A stretch of 64,000 bases of DNA from Daldinia sp. FL1419 (taxonomy: Eukaryota; Ascomycota; Sordariomycetes; Xylariales; Hypoxylaceae). Below, piece by piece: positions 22,242 through 35,087 of the stretch. A program made the translations under genes and the position numbers. The DNA lies in NCBI GenBank assembly GCA_025201765.1, contig MU623370.1:124001-188000 (forward strand). Reading direction: 5' to 3'. How positions within the stretch are numbered: the stretch's first letter is position 1; each line of letters opens with the position of its first letter. A model generated the notes under the pieces. That model was given only the letters and a program-made list of their open reading frames with translations, searched no databases and was not told the origin of the DNA.

Positions 22242-23661
22242 AATGTTATCTTTTTTTTTTAAAAAAAAAGAAAAGAAAAGAAAGCTGTTTCGGATATATA
22301 TGGGTAAGGTATTGCAGATAATCCTTAGGATACGAAGCTTAATGTTGGCTTTACCTCTTTATAGCCGTAATGAATGCCGCATACCAGGGAGTTACCTACC
22401 TATCCATTATCAACCAGTCGTATACTTATACTATCCCTTTCGGTCCTTCGCTTCAACGTCTGTCACCCCTAATCGGCACACGGCAAGATAAGCTTATTGC
22501 ATCACAGCAGAAGTGGCAGGGATATTGATGGCTCAACGTAACAAATCCCCACAGGACTTAGGAAAAGGCTCACGAGACTGCCTCAGATAGGCAGGTTAGC
22601 AGATAAAGCTATTGGCCAAGGCGAGGACCCTTTATCTACGCTGCGGCTCAACGAGGAGTATATAGGGTCCTTACCCCATGACGACAGCTAGCTATCGCGA
22701 GCATCAGCAAAAGGGCGAAGGGAATTAGCCGGCATGATTAACCGCCGTAGCTATCCAATGTAAAAGGACTATGCTAGGATCGCCAGAAGCTGCTTAATGA
22801 CGAAATTTCGGCACGGGTCTGCTATTCTTACGAATTTAAATAGAGAACAAGCGATACAAGATAGCATGTTCTTGCTTGGGTGACAACTCTACCGACAGGA
22901 TTAGACAGGACGTTGGGGTCTGCGTACTCAAAATCTAGTTCGTAGAGCTACCTAGGTAGGTGGGTAGGTATTCAATAAATGATGCATTGCCCTGCATAAA
23001 GGGTTACGTACAGGAAATAGATGCATTAATAACTTAATATAAATGAGGTATTACTCAAGGTATCTAAATCGTCTAACATATATCAGAAATATCGTGTTAG
23101 CAATAGAAAGTATACTTCTAGTAGACTAGACTCGACGAACACCATATTTTTGAAAGACACGATAAGCATCTCTTTCCAACTTATCACCATGACAAGGTTA
23201 TGTGAGAATTTGAGATAATTCCAGTCATGAGATGTTTCCGTATTTTATTATGAAACCCTACTAAGCCACACCAAAAGACAGGCTTGATATGACTCGTCGG
23301 GATTATGTCTACCTACACATATCAATAGAGGCGTGTTACTGAATAAGAAAAGAAAATACTTGAAGAGTTATTGGCTGATTTACCTTCTTATCGTAGGCAG
23401 CAATATCGGAAGTGGTGCAGTAATTTTGTGACGGTTTTTGAAGGGCATCAGTAACATTTCGACGGGCGAAAATAAGAAAAAGGGGGTGTGGTTTTGGCTT
23501 AGTACCTAGCTCTGTGCTTAGTTCTGGGTAGGCGTCCTCTAGGCACTTCTAATATGTAAATTCCCCGATGCAATACTTTGACTAGTTGTCGAAAGCTTTA
23601 GAAGCCAGGTAGGTAGTCCATATGCATATATCCCGTCACGAGATACCTTAGAACGAAAAGC
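22242..23661. other. Intergenic, 1.4 kb
   Basis: No gene is supported. It holds the promoter of the small secreted protein, a T10A9 tract at 22251-22269, and a TAGGTA cluster at 22950-22970. Confidence 0.5.
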
Positions 23662-25124
23662 CTATCTTCGCGAGGGGCCCGCCTCGGCGTCTAAAATGTA
23701 TTCTTGTACGAATTCTGCGTTCCCGGTATCTGTCGATTCACTCTGCCTAAGATGGCCAGGGTTTTCTCTCATGGTGCGCCCCCAGGTTACCATACGTGCG
23801 CCTTGCAAGATCGTGTCCCGGAGTTGTCTGCTTGTTGGTATTGATTCATCTTCGTGGGCCAGACATTGAGCTACGGCGTCTTTCAAAATCGGGTCAAGAC
23901 CTGGTATGTCAAAGAACGCCGGTGATGCGTGGGTTTGGATCTCCTCGTCTGGTATCGGCTGGGTTGGGTTGTTTTCCCTTCTCAGCGCGAATGTTAGTTT
24001 GTATGGGTGGCTTTCAGAAGTGACAGCTTGGCTTTCGGGCATCGTATTGCATGCGAGCGCGATTAGTGCCTACTGTTCGGTTAGTAAATGTTGACATTCT
24101 CGGTGCTCTGTCTATGACTGACCTGTGCCATATTTCGCACATTAATGCAATGCGCTCTCGTTCGTGCTTTGCTCCGTATTATTCCACTAAGCCTCTCTAC
24201 CAACCTCATATTTAGCGTTGCGCGGCTGAAATTGGTCAACTGCATTATACGAAAAGGTTAGTATAGGACCCAAAGCTTGTCTATTCTCCTACCTTGAAGC
24301 CTTACTCAGGCTCGTGAACTCTTACCTTGACTATTGGAACTAGCCTATGCTCTTCGCTCGGGGAAGCTTGGTGTCCAAACCGGAAGTTCTTCAATTCAGG
24401 ATAATTGTGTGTTACACTGGTCCTGGGATGTTGAAGGGCTCTCTCTGCTTCAAAATGAAACGGCTGACCTGGGGTTCTTTGAGGAGCATACTCCATTGCG
24501 AAGAGTTGGCGTAGCACTAGGGAGGGTATATTAGTTTGAATCCTTTAAAATGCTTACCGGCTGGGGGTTATTGAGGATGCTTGGAATTCTTCTCTGATAA
24601 ACTTACTGCATCGAAATATAAACCAAAGGACCCTATTTGGTATGAGACGCCCATTATGTGCGGTCCTACGTCGGAGTTGCTCTAAGGAGCCACACGGGAA
24701 GTGTTCGAAAGCAACCATAGGGCGTTCTTGACCCCCTATACTAATAGTTGTATTGGGGAGCGAAATCATTTGCGTGATATGCTCTGCGCCACAATATAAT
24801 TGTAGACAATGCACTTCGTTAAGAAATCCTTGATGTGCTGGGTCTGATATAGAAAATTTTACTGATATCTTCCGGATGAGTCGGCCAAGTCTATCAGTCT
24901 CGGAAAAGATGAGGGTGCCGCCATCTTCGGGGGTAATCGATATTAGCATATTAACTTAACTGGAGTAAATCAGGGGGGTATGTATGCTTACTGTCTCCTA
25001 AGTCTTCTGTACTATGATATTTCAATTTCCGATTTTTCGTGAAAAATACCCTGCCTGATCGAATTAAGGCACGTACGTCTACTAGTTGTCTAGTCCTTCG
25101 TCTCGAAGAGTGCCGTTGTCCCAT
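23662..25124 (-). CDS. Protein kinase-like protein, predicted pseudokinase
   Basis: Exons 25124-24992, 24924-24607, 24516-24326, 24239-24123 and 24069-23662 give 388 aa. The layout is that of fungal kinase-like proteins: N-lobe strand with LIRKISVKFS, hinge-like MVAFEHFPCGSLEQL, helix, then THNYPELKNFRFG where an active kinase has a HxDxxxxN catalytic loop, and VKLTNFSRAT where it has DFG. The catalytic Asp is Tyr and DFG reads Asn-Phe-Ser, so phosphotransfer is unlikely. The C-terminus is acidic and disordered. All joins are in frame. It could be a scaffold or signalling adaptor; role unknown. Confidence 0.7.
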
Positions 25125-25964
25125 ATTGTCAAGTTTTCAAAGTAGTTTAGAAGAGTACCCAAATCAAAGTCCTTCCGAAATTAACTTTTAATGCGTAGTT
25201 TTAGACAGAGACCCGGGTATTCGTATCAGCGAATACTTAGCGTCTATTATATAGGTATTGAGGGCAACGACCACAGAGGACGGAAGTGTTGTTTGCAATT
25301 TTACTAATATCACAATTTAAAGACCTTTGTTGTTTGCCTGTTCGTTCCTTTGACTTTTCTGATATGGACAATAGATCATTCTACGCATGAAAAGGCTGCT
25401 GAAAGCTATTGTTAAATATCAGAACGAAGTATTTGCCACGTAACATACAGTTGTCGTGTGAAAAAGGCTTTATTTCACTGGCTCCGATTTTCTACTCACA
25501 CGGTGCGTATCGTAGTTATCTACCTCAATACACCTCTGAAGTAGCTAGGTATCCAATATGATGATTTACTTCTTAATATAAGTTGGACTATGTTAGTATG
25601 GCTGCGTAAAATGTGATCGATGTAAATCATGTATGCTTGATAGTTACTTTTCTAGTAGCTAGTGTCTGTCATAGTGCCTTTGTTGACTGTCAAAGATTAC
25701 AGAGACATTCGCATGTGAGGGTACAAGGGTTGGCTTGGGATAGTTGATGATTCATAAAAATAAATAAGAAGGTATGTAAGTATATACAAATCCTCCGCAA
25801 GTATATACAGGAAGCGATTGTATGCATATGCAAGAAGTTCAAATATGTTCCGGAGCGAGGGACTAAGAATGCAAAGATACCTCCCCGCCCGATCATGCGC
25901 TCGACCTAAACTCCCCCAGCTCAGTCTCCTCTTCATCTTTCCAGTTGGGTATTGATTAAGTTTA
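25125..25964. other. Intergenic, 0.84 kb
   Basis: Promoter of the pseudokinase gene and 3' flank of the GH16 gene. Overlapping 68- and 96-codon minus-strand frames at 25690-25987 show no family features. I see nothing else. Confidence 0.5.
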
Positions 25965-26882
25965 TTAGTTTGCGAGGTAGTGCGCAACGTACGCGACCTC
26001 CATCATGCTGCCGTACCCATCCTGGGTAGCACCGTTGGGCGCACCGGGCTATAAAATGCGAAGTTAGCAAGTCGATAGCGATAGAAGGGGGGAGAAAGTG
26101 TAAATTAAACTTACCCAGTCACCACCGACGGCGACGTTAAGGATGAAGAACATGGCCGAGTTGGCAAGCGAGTTCCAGACGTTTTGGTTGTTGATGCGAG
26201 AGCCGGAGATTTGGTGGAACTGCCGACCATCCATGTACCAAGTAATGGTCTCGCCGGTCCAGCTGTTGGCGCGGCGGTCCCATACGATACGCCAGTTGTG
26301 CCAGCTTTGGTCGGGGATGGCAATGGTACCACCGATGCCGTTGGACTCGTTGCAGATTCCACCGGGGTAGACATCGCAGTGGACCGTACCATAGCCCGTT
26401 AGCTGCCCGTTTACAGTTTCCATAATATCCAGCTCGCCGCATGTGGGCCAGTTCACGCCGTTATGAATCGAGTTTCCAAGAAGCCAAAATGCGGGCCATA
26501 TGCCCTGCTTGTTTGCGATATTGTTATCGCCGAATCGTAGCTTTGCTTCGGCCATCGTTTGGGTACCTGCTGGTGGAGTGAATGTGTATTTGGACTCGAT
26601 ACGTCCCGAAGTCCACTGGCCACTGCTGTCCTTTCGCGGGACGATCTGGACAGTGGCGCCGCCGCTGAGTTGGAGGTTCTGCGTGGACGTCGTGTAGGTC
26701 TGCCATTCGTTGTTGACCTTAAGGCCAGTGACGACGTTCCAGTTGTTGCCGTTCACTGTAGATCCAGCTGCGCCGTCGAAGGTTTCTGCCCAGACCAGCC
26801 TAAAGCCTCCGTAGCTGGGAGCACCTTCGGCCGAAACTGATGCCGCTAGGGCCAGGACGGATGTAAGTACTTGGGCGAACAT
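25965..26882 (-). CDS. GH16 endo-1,3(4)-beta-glucanase, secreted
   Basis: The enzyme cleaves beta-1,3 (and often mixed-linkage) glucans by a retaining mechanism. Exons 26882-26115 and 26048-25965 give 283 aa. Signal peptide MFAQVLTSVLALAASVSA, then a jelly-roll catalytic domain. The active-site motif GELDIMETVNG places the nucleophile at Glu150 and the acid/base at Glu155. WPAFWLLG before it and WHNWRIVWDR with ITWYMDG after it are family-typical. The second exon supplies the final strand ending VAYVAHYLAN. There is no GPI signal or carbohydrate-binding module. Assignment is secure; substrate range is inferred. Confidence 0.93.
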
Positions 26883-29800
26883 GTTGTCTGTGAGGTAAGG
26901 ATCGTGCTATATAGGTAATATAGATTCAATGACGTTGTGAGAATATGTACACTTGGAGAACTGAATTGGGTAATAAGGAGTGTAAGTCATAGACCAGCTT
27001 TCTAGACTGTAGTATGCTTAGGGTGATGATCGTCCTCCATCATTGGTGAAGGTAGATCTTCCATTATATATAGCATAGCGGATATAAAACTCCTTGGGGG
27101 AGGGGTGAGGGAAGAAGAGACTGGAAAAGAAAGCCGTACAAGCCGACTCCAAGAATGAGGAGTCTAGCGCCAACCTGCGTGAAGAACTGAAGTTCTCGTG
27201 AGCTTGGAAAGGGAAGGTGACCAGGGTCCCGAGCGCCCATGGTACCATCACCAGAGCACAGATGGGAGGCAAAGGTCTATACACGCGTCTAGACCGCAAG
27301 TATGGGCCAGGAACGAATAATGGCGATGTAGAAGTAAAATTGCACTGAAGGGGCCGGTATGGTACCACAGGATAGCCCGGGGGCGGTCGAGTTACACCGT
27401 TCGGGTTGCATTCTCGGGCCCTAGGGCCTACTTTGCGATCTTAAAAAAAAAAAAAAGCAGCAGAAACAGTTGTCGGTAAGTAGGTAGGCAGTAACCTGTT
27501 ACCTGCGAGTAGGTAAGTTTAAAGTTGAGGCGCGTGGCTTATTGGGTAGGCCGACGTGACCCAGAGGGTTCTACGGGTTCTATGGGAACTATGGTTACTC
27601 ATGGCTACTCATGGCTTGTCCATGGGGGATGATTAAGGGGTATGGGGATATAGCATTGGGCAGATATTAGACTTGACATGACTACACAAAAGCTACTCGG
27701 TAACGCGGATGTTTATGATTGGGTACTGGGATGTGTCAAATATAACGACATTCCAATGAAGGTTAAAAAGCCCGACATGATGGCGGCGCAAGGCCCCAAA
27801 TCGCAGATGGCGTACCAGATCGGTACTGGTTGCAGATCCCCAGACGGATGCCCCGCATGCTGAAGAGGTCAAACATTTGGAGGCGGGACATATTATTATC
27901 ATCCCCTGTTGACACCAGCCGTGAATGATCATCAACTACCGGATCAGCCTCGATAGTATGTATATGAGGTATCGAATGAAGTTGGAAATACATAGGCGGA
28001 TGACGGATCTAAGGCTATTTTGTTTGGTATAAATAACATATAAACCTGACCTCGCCAACACACGACCCTCTTCGATGTTCTATCCCCCGTGGTTGAATTC
28101 ACATGCGGTGCGATCTAGATTCTGTGTGGGTCGATTTCAACATGTCTTGGATTTTCTTGGATTTCCAACGGAGCAGCTGATTGAATGATGCTTAAACCTG
28201 TACCTGCGCCGGACCGCGTGCTTAAATTCGACAGGGGTCCCGAACTTGAGATGAATTATTTTCCTGCGAATAGGATGCGATGGATGTGATTGGAGGATAT
28301 GCGCAGGCCTAAGCCGGCGGAGATTTCTTTACCTTGGGTAGATTTTGGTTTTAATCCGAAACGGGAAGCTCGACGAGACCGAAGAAGCGCCGGCCAGGGA
28401 CTCGATTTAAAGAGGGATATCGAAATGCTGTAAACCTGTGAGTCTGTAAACCGTCGCGAGGAATTCCACGAGGTTCTGGCGACGGCCAAATTGAAGCTCC
28501 CCGGAAAAGATGTTGATTCGGGCCACGACTCGACTCCAACTCGTTACTGCGTGCTGCTGTATGCTGGTCATACAGGAGGTCAATATGCGGGTGATAGCTG
28601 CGTGTTCGAACTAGGCGACAGGCTACTGGTTATCCAAGTAACCAAACCAAGTCACCAAACCAAGTAACCAAACCACGTAACGTATCCGGGGCTTATCAAA
28701 AATTCTTCCGTGTTCGAATCCATCCATGGTGTGAGATTCTCTAGCTTGTGACGCGACCTTCGCAGGGCTACGCGGCGAGTAATCTCCGATTCTGCGCGAA
28801 GCTTGTTCTTCCGCGCTGCCCAACCCCTATCTTCGTTAGTCATTCTATAACTTCGTTTTTTGCCGGCTGGGAAAGGGGGTTCTCATTAGTCCGTCTTCCA
28901 GCACCAAGCCTCTAAGAAGTAAGCCGGCTGTTTCAACGGAGCATGGTGTTGCATATGCACTGCACATATCTAACCTAGTGTAGACGTAGATAGTAGACGG
29001 ATAGGTAATGGAACCATACTTTACGCACGTCTTCGCGAGAGGCCCCGGCGAGAAGTAACCACCGTCGTCTTTCTGTGGTGACTAGAACCAACATCAGCGT
29101 CGATGATACCCATTAGCACTCGTTGTATCATGAGTTACCGTAGATGATCAAGGCCGAGGTTGCGGTTAGACGTTGTGTAGGTAGGTAGTCCATGGTGTAA
29201 CGATGCATTCAACGTTGTCTATACTCGATTCCTTTAGCGCAGCCGACGCTCTCCAATAATCGACACGAAAGAGATGAGTTCGGAACTGCTGGTACTCGTC
29301 GGAATCTTTGTGGATTGTTAATAGTAACGATACCCGACCGTTGTAAGCCATATGATGCGAGAAATACGGTCGGGATAACCTCCAGTGTATGGGTTTGGGA
29401 GAGGCTCTTTTCAGAGTAAGCCAAGAGAGTGGAACCCAAGAAAAGCGTAGTTGGGTGACAACCTGGATGACAACCTCGACTCCGTCAAACATTCCATCTC
29501 GTGATCGAGATTCATGCCCCAAGAGATGGTTTTCATCCGGTTCGTAGATTTATCCAGGGTCGCTTGTTTCTTCTAGGTGAAGCTGAAAGCGGCATATCCG
29601 TTTTTGCTTAGAACGTGATTAGATGCGACGTAGTAACTGTCGGGAGAAAGCCAGAAACAGTTCTCTAACCTAGGTCTCAAGCAGACCGTTGATGTTGCGT
29701 AGGGTGAATTAGTTTTAATGAACACGTTAAATCGTAGACAACTACCTAGGTAGACAGATATAAAGAAATCAGGAGAACAATTATTAGAGCAGCAGAAAAG

Positions 29801-30034
29801 GATGTTTATGAGTTTTATCAATACCCCAGTTCACCCAGAATTCGTATTATCAGAATACGGGGTTGGATGTCGATCTCGGCGCATCGTCGGGTTACTCTTA
29901 AGAACTCAATACGAACTTTTGGCAATCCTTTCTTTTTAGGAAACATACACGACGATACTCATTTTAATAATTATACTGTCTTCTCTCTAAAAGGTACTTA
30001 TTAGACAGTTCATATATCACAATATTCCAACTTG
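26883..30034. other. Gene-poor region, 3.1 kb
   Basis: No gene can be supported. It includes the GH16 promoter, an A14 run near 27441, a 13-bp tandem repeat (28635-28673) and several 60-118-codon frames (for example 29166-29522 minus) without family features or splice logic. One plus-strand frame at about 28300-28670 is open apart from a single stop after codon EML and could be a relic, but no family is recognised. Confidence 0.45.
28635..28673. repeat. 13-bp tandem repeat x3
   Basis: The unit CAAGTAACCAAAC is repeated three times, with one substitution in the middle copy. Intergenic, no known function. Confidence 0.85.
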
Positions 30035-31943
30035 TTAATCTCTAAATAGTCGAATGCTTCCGTCATTAATCAGCGCGCCGCCCATTTCCTCATCGGACGC
30101 TTCCTTATCGTCGTCCTCATCCTCGTTTAGCACGAGTTTCTGGCCAAACAGGGTTCCAAAGAAGCGATCAATGGCATTCTGCTCCCAGCTCCGACGATCT
30201 TCCGGTGCCATGAAGTTTTGTAGCTTATCGTGGACGTTGAATCGCATCTTTCGGCCCTTACTGGCCTTGGTATCCACATGCCGCTTTGCCTTGGCTTCCT
30301 TTACGGCAGCGAACCGGATCGTCGCTGCGGGACCACCCGGGGCGCCGGATGCATCTCCAGAACGCTGGTCAACGAGCTCTTTCAATAGAAGCTGGTAAAA
30401 ATCAGCGTCATCGTAGATAGTCTGATCTTCGTTGATTTTCTTCGCAACTTGAGCCGGGGCGCACGATCGTGGTGTCCGTGTTCGTTTAATAAGCCGTTCC
30501 GGTGTACCTAGTTCTTCATCCAATCTCGTAGTTAAAGATTTCTCTACCGTGTTAGTAAATTTACGCGACGACCTGTCCATCATCCTTATATTTCGGGCGC
30601 TGTGCGACCACTTCTCCAGAACGGCCCTGCGACGAACAATTGCGCGTTGCTCAATAACCTCCATATTTTCCCATATATCTTGGCTGGACATATCTGTATC
30701 AGCAACTCGCTTCCTCTTTTGGCCAGTCTTTCCTGACGAATCAGATTGAATACTCGTGCGAAACCCATCAATTGCATTCCATAGCTTTAGAGCGGCCGCT
30801 TCAGCCGCCTCGTAGGGTTCCGACTCACTTCCTAGCTCCTCAATAGCACTAAATGAGTTGACCGCGACGAGAGACTTTTGCAATCGGATACGGATGTTGA
30901 GAAGCGCATCAAATGCTTTTCGTTGTTGTCGAACTGCTTTCCCCTTTGCAACATCTTTTTGGGCTGCCGTTGTCAAAGTACTAGCCACACTACGCTGGCC
31001 AGCATTCATCATCTCTTGAATTGCGGACCGGTCTGCTCCATTGGCCTGTGGCTTAATTTTGGTTTCGTCGTCCTCTTCTTGCTCATCCGACTCTTCGTCG
31101 CTATCTTCCATTTCCTCGTCCTCGTCGGTTTCTGCATCATCGTCCTCATCTTCTTCTGCCTCGTCGTCTATGAAGCCATTGATCTCTTCCTCAGCAGATT
31201 CATCTTCGTCCTCATCCTCATCCTCATCTTGGTCATTGAAATCCTCGGATTCTTCTTCATCAAGTTCCGCACCGTCGCTGCCGTCGTCCTCCCCATCGGA
31301 TATCATATAATCCGCAGCAGTGGGTCTTGCGACTCTCGTACCTTTCTTGGGCAAGGTCTGAGAACTTCCTCTAAACACATAATCTTTGAATTTTTGCTCG
31401 TCGCTCTCGTCAAAGGCATTGTCGCTATCGATTTCCGCATCGTCTTCATCGTCTTGGTCGGCTTCGAGATCGGCAGTTTCCGGATCATCAAACCCTTCTA
31501 GTTCGTCATCGTCTTCTTCTTCCCCGTCTTCTCCACTTTCGTCGTCGTCGTCGTCCTCTTCTTTATCTTCGAGAGCTTCCCGACTTACGGGAGCGCCTCG
31601 ATACTGAGGTCCTAATGCGACGGGGTCTCGGCGACGAAGCTTACTCTTGCTGTTAAGGAGTTTAGCTCGTATTCATTAGGAACATGATTTTCTGGTAGAT
31701 CCTACCCTACAGAAACATAATGTTCTGTGCCTGCGTTCTCATCTATACTTTCTTCGCTTCCGCTATCATCGTTTTCTTCTGAGACTTCTGCTTCAGGATC
31801 GAAGTCTATCGTGAAGCGGTAACTTGTTAGCTCGCATTTCATGAAAGAAAAGAAAAAAAAAGAAAAAAAAGACATTGCATACCTTTCACTGGTTTATCGG
31901 CCAATTCGGCAAACTGCTTTGCTCTCCCCTTTGGTTTAGACAT
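30035..31943 (-). CDS. BFR2: Bfr2/AATF ribosome-biogenesis protein
   Basis: Bfr2 (AATF/Che-1 in animals) is a nucleolar SSU-processome factor needed for early 18S pre-rRNA cleavages. Exons 31943-31883, 31805-31706 and 31649-30035 give 591 aa. Start MSKPKGRAKQFAELADKP; then long Asp/Glu/Ser tracts (about residues 25-240), an AATF-type region with QQRKAFDALLNIRIRLQKSL and QSDIWENM-like motifs, and the C-terminal TRAUB domain with DDADFYQLLLKELVDQR, then GRKMRFNVHDKLQNFMAPED. Splicing joins PVKDFDPE and SVGKSKLRRRDP. Start is 496 bp from the divergently transcribed IND1. Confidence 0.93.
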
Positions 31944-32439
31944 TGTAATATTGCTAGTATTGCTAACAACAATAGATTGTGTCCAAATAGCACCACCTAG
32001 AGTAAAAAGAAATCCTTCATATGTCGGTCCCACGCTGCGACAAGAAACTTTTGAAAAATTTAGCGGTGGAAACTGGCAGTATTCATTTGGCGCATTAGCG
32101 GGTCTTGCCGTCTGGGAGACCCTTGAAAGTTAACCAAGATCTTAGAAAGTATGGATGTTATGTAATCATTTCACTCGCAGCTTCGAGGTCATTTATTTAT
32201 TAGGGTACATAATAATCTTACAAAATGCATCTAGTAAGAACGAATGGTATAAAAGTAACGTAATGCAAACCTCATATCTTTTTCGATGAGATCCATTGGT
32301 CATTCTCATTAACTATTTTATGCATTGATCATAAGTTCAACATTGGAATATAAACGACTATATTTTGGAAGGGGACATAATGCGCACTGGTTTTCTCCTC
32401 TGAACCGCAAGACATATAATTAAATCAACTAAGATTATA
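31944..32439. other. Divergent promoter region, BFR2 / IND1
   Basis: A 496-bp spacer between start codons of two divergently transcribed housekeeping genes. It presumably holds both promoters. No specific element could be assigned. Confidence 0.55.
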
Positions 32440-33587
32440 ATGGCAACTATTCAGCGCCGTCTTTTTCACCAAACCCTTCGCAATCTTAGTCATGAAAATC
32501 CTCTTGTAGGTGTTAATTCCACCGTCTGATAAGGTAAGTAAATATACCTGCTTATACTAATTAAATCCTAGGGTCTACCCAGAACGGGTTCGATCCCCCG
32601 GATGCAGCGAGGGCTTCCAGAGCGGCGCAAGATCAAGGACGTCGCAAAGGTTGTTGCCGTATCGTCCGCAAAGGGTGGTGTAGGTAAAAGTACCGTTGCT
32701 GGTTAGTCTCGGTATTCCGTCAGTTATGCGTATTACCTGCTAACTATGCCCTCTCCTAAGCGAACCTATCTCTGGCTTTCGCAAGAATGGGTTACCGTTC
32801 TGGAATTCTCGATACTGACATCTTCGGGCCATCTATACCTACACTCTTCGATTTGAATGGGGAACCGCGGTTGTCGTCCAGTACGAATTTCCAGTTCCTT
32901 AACTCATCATCCTTTCCTCGTGGTTCGTAGACCCTAACTCACGAGAATAGATAACCAATTATTACCCATGTCTAACTATGGCGTGAAGACCATGTCTATG
33001 GGTTATCTGGTTGGCGAAGATGCGCCCGTTGTGTGGCGTGGCCTCATGGTTATGAAGGCTCTGCAGCAGCTCCTTCACGAGGTTGACTGGGGCGGGTTGG
33101 ACATCCTCGTGCTCGACCTACCCCCTGGTACAGGAGATACACAACTAAGCATCACACAGCAAATCATACTTGACGGTAAGCATATAACTATAACATTATA
33201 CGCTACCCTTATTAAGCGCTCTGAACTCATATTTATCTAGGCTCTCTTATCGTGACTACGCCGCATACACTCGCAGTTAAAGACGCGGTAAAAGGGATCA
33301 ACATGTTTAAAAAGGTAAATGTGCCTTTGCTCGGCTTGGTGCAAAACATGTCACTCTTCAACTGCCCCCACTGTCACCATGATACGGCGATCTTCGGGTC
33401 TAGCGAACGCGTTAAAGAAGTTTGCACGGAACACTCCATTGATCTACTCGGCGATATTCCATTACACCAGAATGTTGGAGACGACGGCCAAAAGGGAAAG
33501 CCAACTGTGGTTTCAGAACCGGATAGTGATAGGGCACAGGCTTTCATGAACATTGCCAGGCAAATAGGGTTAAAAGTGGGCTTGTAA
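32440..33587 (+). CDS. IND1: Mitochondrial complex I assembly factor Ind1 (NUBPL/Mrp type)
   Basis: Ind1 is a mitochondrial P-loop NTPase that delivers Fe-S clusters for NADH dehydrogenase assembly. Exons 32440-32505, 32572-32701, 32761-32880, 32951-33175 and 33241-33587 give 295 aa. A basic N-terminus (MATIQRRLFHQTLRN) suits a mitochondrial presequence. The deviant Walker A SSAKGGVGKST, switch-like DTDIFGPSIPT, Walker B-like LVLDLPPGTGD and the Fe-S ligand motif CPHC are present in order. All introns are short GT-AG with TAG or AAG acceptors. Presence of Ind1 fits an obligately complex-I fungus, not a budding yeast. Confidence 0.94.
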
Positions 33588-34077
33588 TTCTTGCTACGAG
33601 GAGATCGAACCACCTACCTGGGTACCAATTGGTACTGACCAAAGCCGTGAAATGCTTTTCTACGGTATGATTGGGGTTTTTTTTCGCCTACGAAACAATA
33701 TTATTCGACATTGAGTAGCGCCCACCAGAATCTATCATGCAGCTGAATACATTGGCTAAGCAAGGGGTGAGGCGGCTCGGTTCCTGCGATTACGAAATTT
33801 TAGCAAATCAGCCCAAGATCTAGCGCTAGGGTCATTACGATAGCAAGAAACTCTCCATTTTAGAATTTCGTTTATATTGATGCCCAGGAGCTCGGTCAAA
33901 AAAGCCGATGCGCTAAAGAGAGCGTCTAGTTCGGGGGCTATGTTAGCATCCATTAGAACCTAAGTAGGGACAAAGGGGATCAAAGCCTATAAAACCTCCA
34001 TGCCTAACTCCGAAATATCAAGATGAGACGTCAACCATGTAAACCTTCCATGCAATGATAGCCACCTAGAACTAATA
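33588..34077. other. Intergenic between converging genes, 0.49 kb
   Basis: 3' flanks of IND1 and SPF30, which converge. A 65-codon minus-strand frame (33756-33953) has no recognisable features. I see nothing else. Confidence 0.5.
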
Positions 34078-35087
34078 TTAGTCTAGTTCCTCGTTGGTTT
34101 GGTAGATGTGGCGGCTCCTTGTAGGATCTTTCCGCATAGCTTGACCTGAGCCAGTAAACCCGACTATAGTATCACTTGTTAGCTCTCAGCTTGGCACGTA
34201 AACACATTTCGCCTACTAACCTCGGCCATGGACACCCTCGGGCGTACGAAACATGCTGTCCTTCTTAGTTTTATGCGATTTGGCAAATTTAGACTTTGTG
34301 TTAAATTCTTGCCATTTGCTCTTACCGGCCTCGAGCTCTTTGGTTGCCTTGATTTTCTTAGCCTTAGGCTTCTCATCACCAGCGTTCTTCAACGCTTCCT
34401 CTCGGTTCTTTTGTGCCAACTCAGGGTTTATGCTGGCGGCGGCGGAAATGACGCCGGGATTAGATGAGGTCGAAGGTGTTGCCGGTTGGGACGGAGCCGG
34501 GAAGGGACTGGCGCTGTTGACCGGGGTGCCATCAGCCTTTCGTTTCTGTGCGATAGGGCGAATATCTTTCGCGCGTAACTGCTCGGTGGTATCGTAACTC
34601 TTGAATTTAACAACATAGATGGGGGCTGTAGAAGAACCAGTAATGGACGTGATGCGGGCGGGGTAGAATGATTTATCACCAGATACCCATTTTGCCATCA
34701 CATTATCGTTGACCTTGTAGTTTACCGGACCCGCGTCGTTATCCTTATCCTCGGCCGCGGCATTCCTCTTGAATGCGGGATGATTCTCTCGCGACCATTT
34801 CTCCTGGGTTGGCGGTGAGGATGGATCTTTCGGCTGTGGAGATGCCTTGGTCGGCTTTAGCTCAGCAAGGGTTTCGTTTAATAGCGCGATCGCATCATCT
34901 AACTCAGACTTAAGAGCGAGAAGCTCTGCGTTATTAGGATCATCTTTCAGACCAGCATAGACGACATCGAGCTGTCAATATGGTCAGTCATCCGTGCGTA
35001 CAATAGGTGGAAGCTTATCCGTATTAGCCCACTCACTTGCTCTCGGTATTGTTTGATATCCTCCTCGAGGCTGGCAATATCACTCAT
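34078..35087 (-). CDS. SPF30: Tudor-domain splicing factor SPF30/SMNDC1-like
   Basis: SPF30 is a Tudor protein required for spliceosome maturation (tri-snRNP recruitment). Exons 35087-35037, 34971-34221 and 34163-34078 give 295 aa. N-terminal coiled coil (SLEEDIKQYREQLDVVYAGL, then ELLALKSELDDAIALL), then a Tudor domain at about residues 105-160 (DNVMAKWVSGDKSFYPARI, then YVVKFKSYDTTEQLRAKDIRP), a Lys-rich segment, and a C-terminus DSMFRTPEGVHGRVGFTGSG with TRSRHIYQ, characteristic of SPF30. Each splice junction restores family sequence. Confidence 0.9.

Noticed and set aside
24572..24606. Extra exon in the pseudokinase (SKFIREEF...)
   Set aside because: Using its donor breaks the frame of the next exon; the earlier donor restores the family-like RCMLRQLFAMEYAP.
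30878..31501. 207-codon plus-strand open frame
   Set aside because: Antisense of the acidic BFR2 tract; the reverse of GAA/GAT repeats gives long hydrophobic frames by composition.
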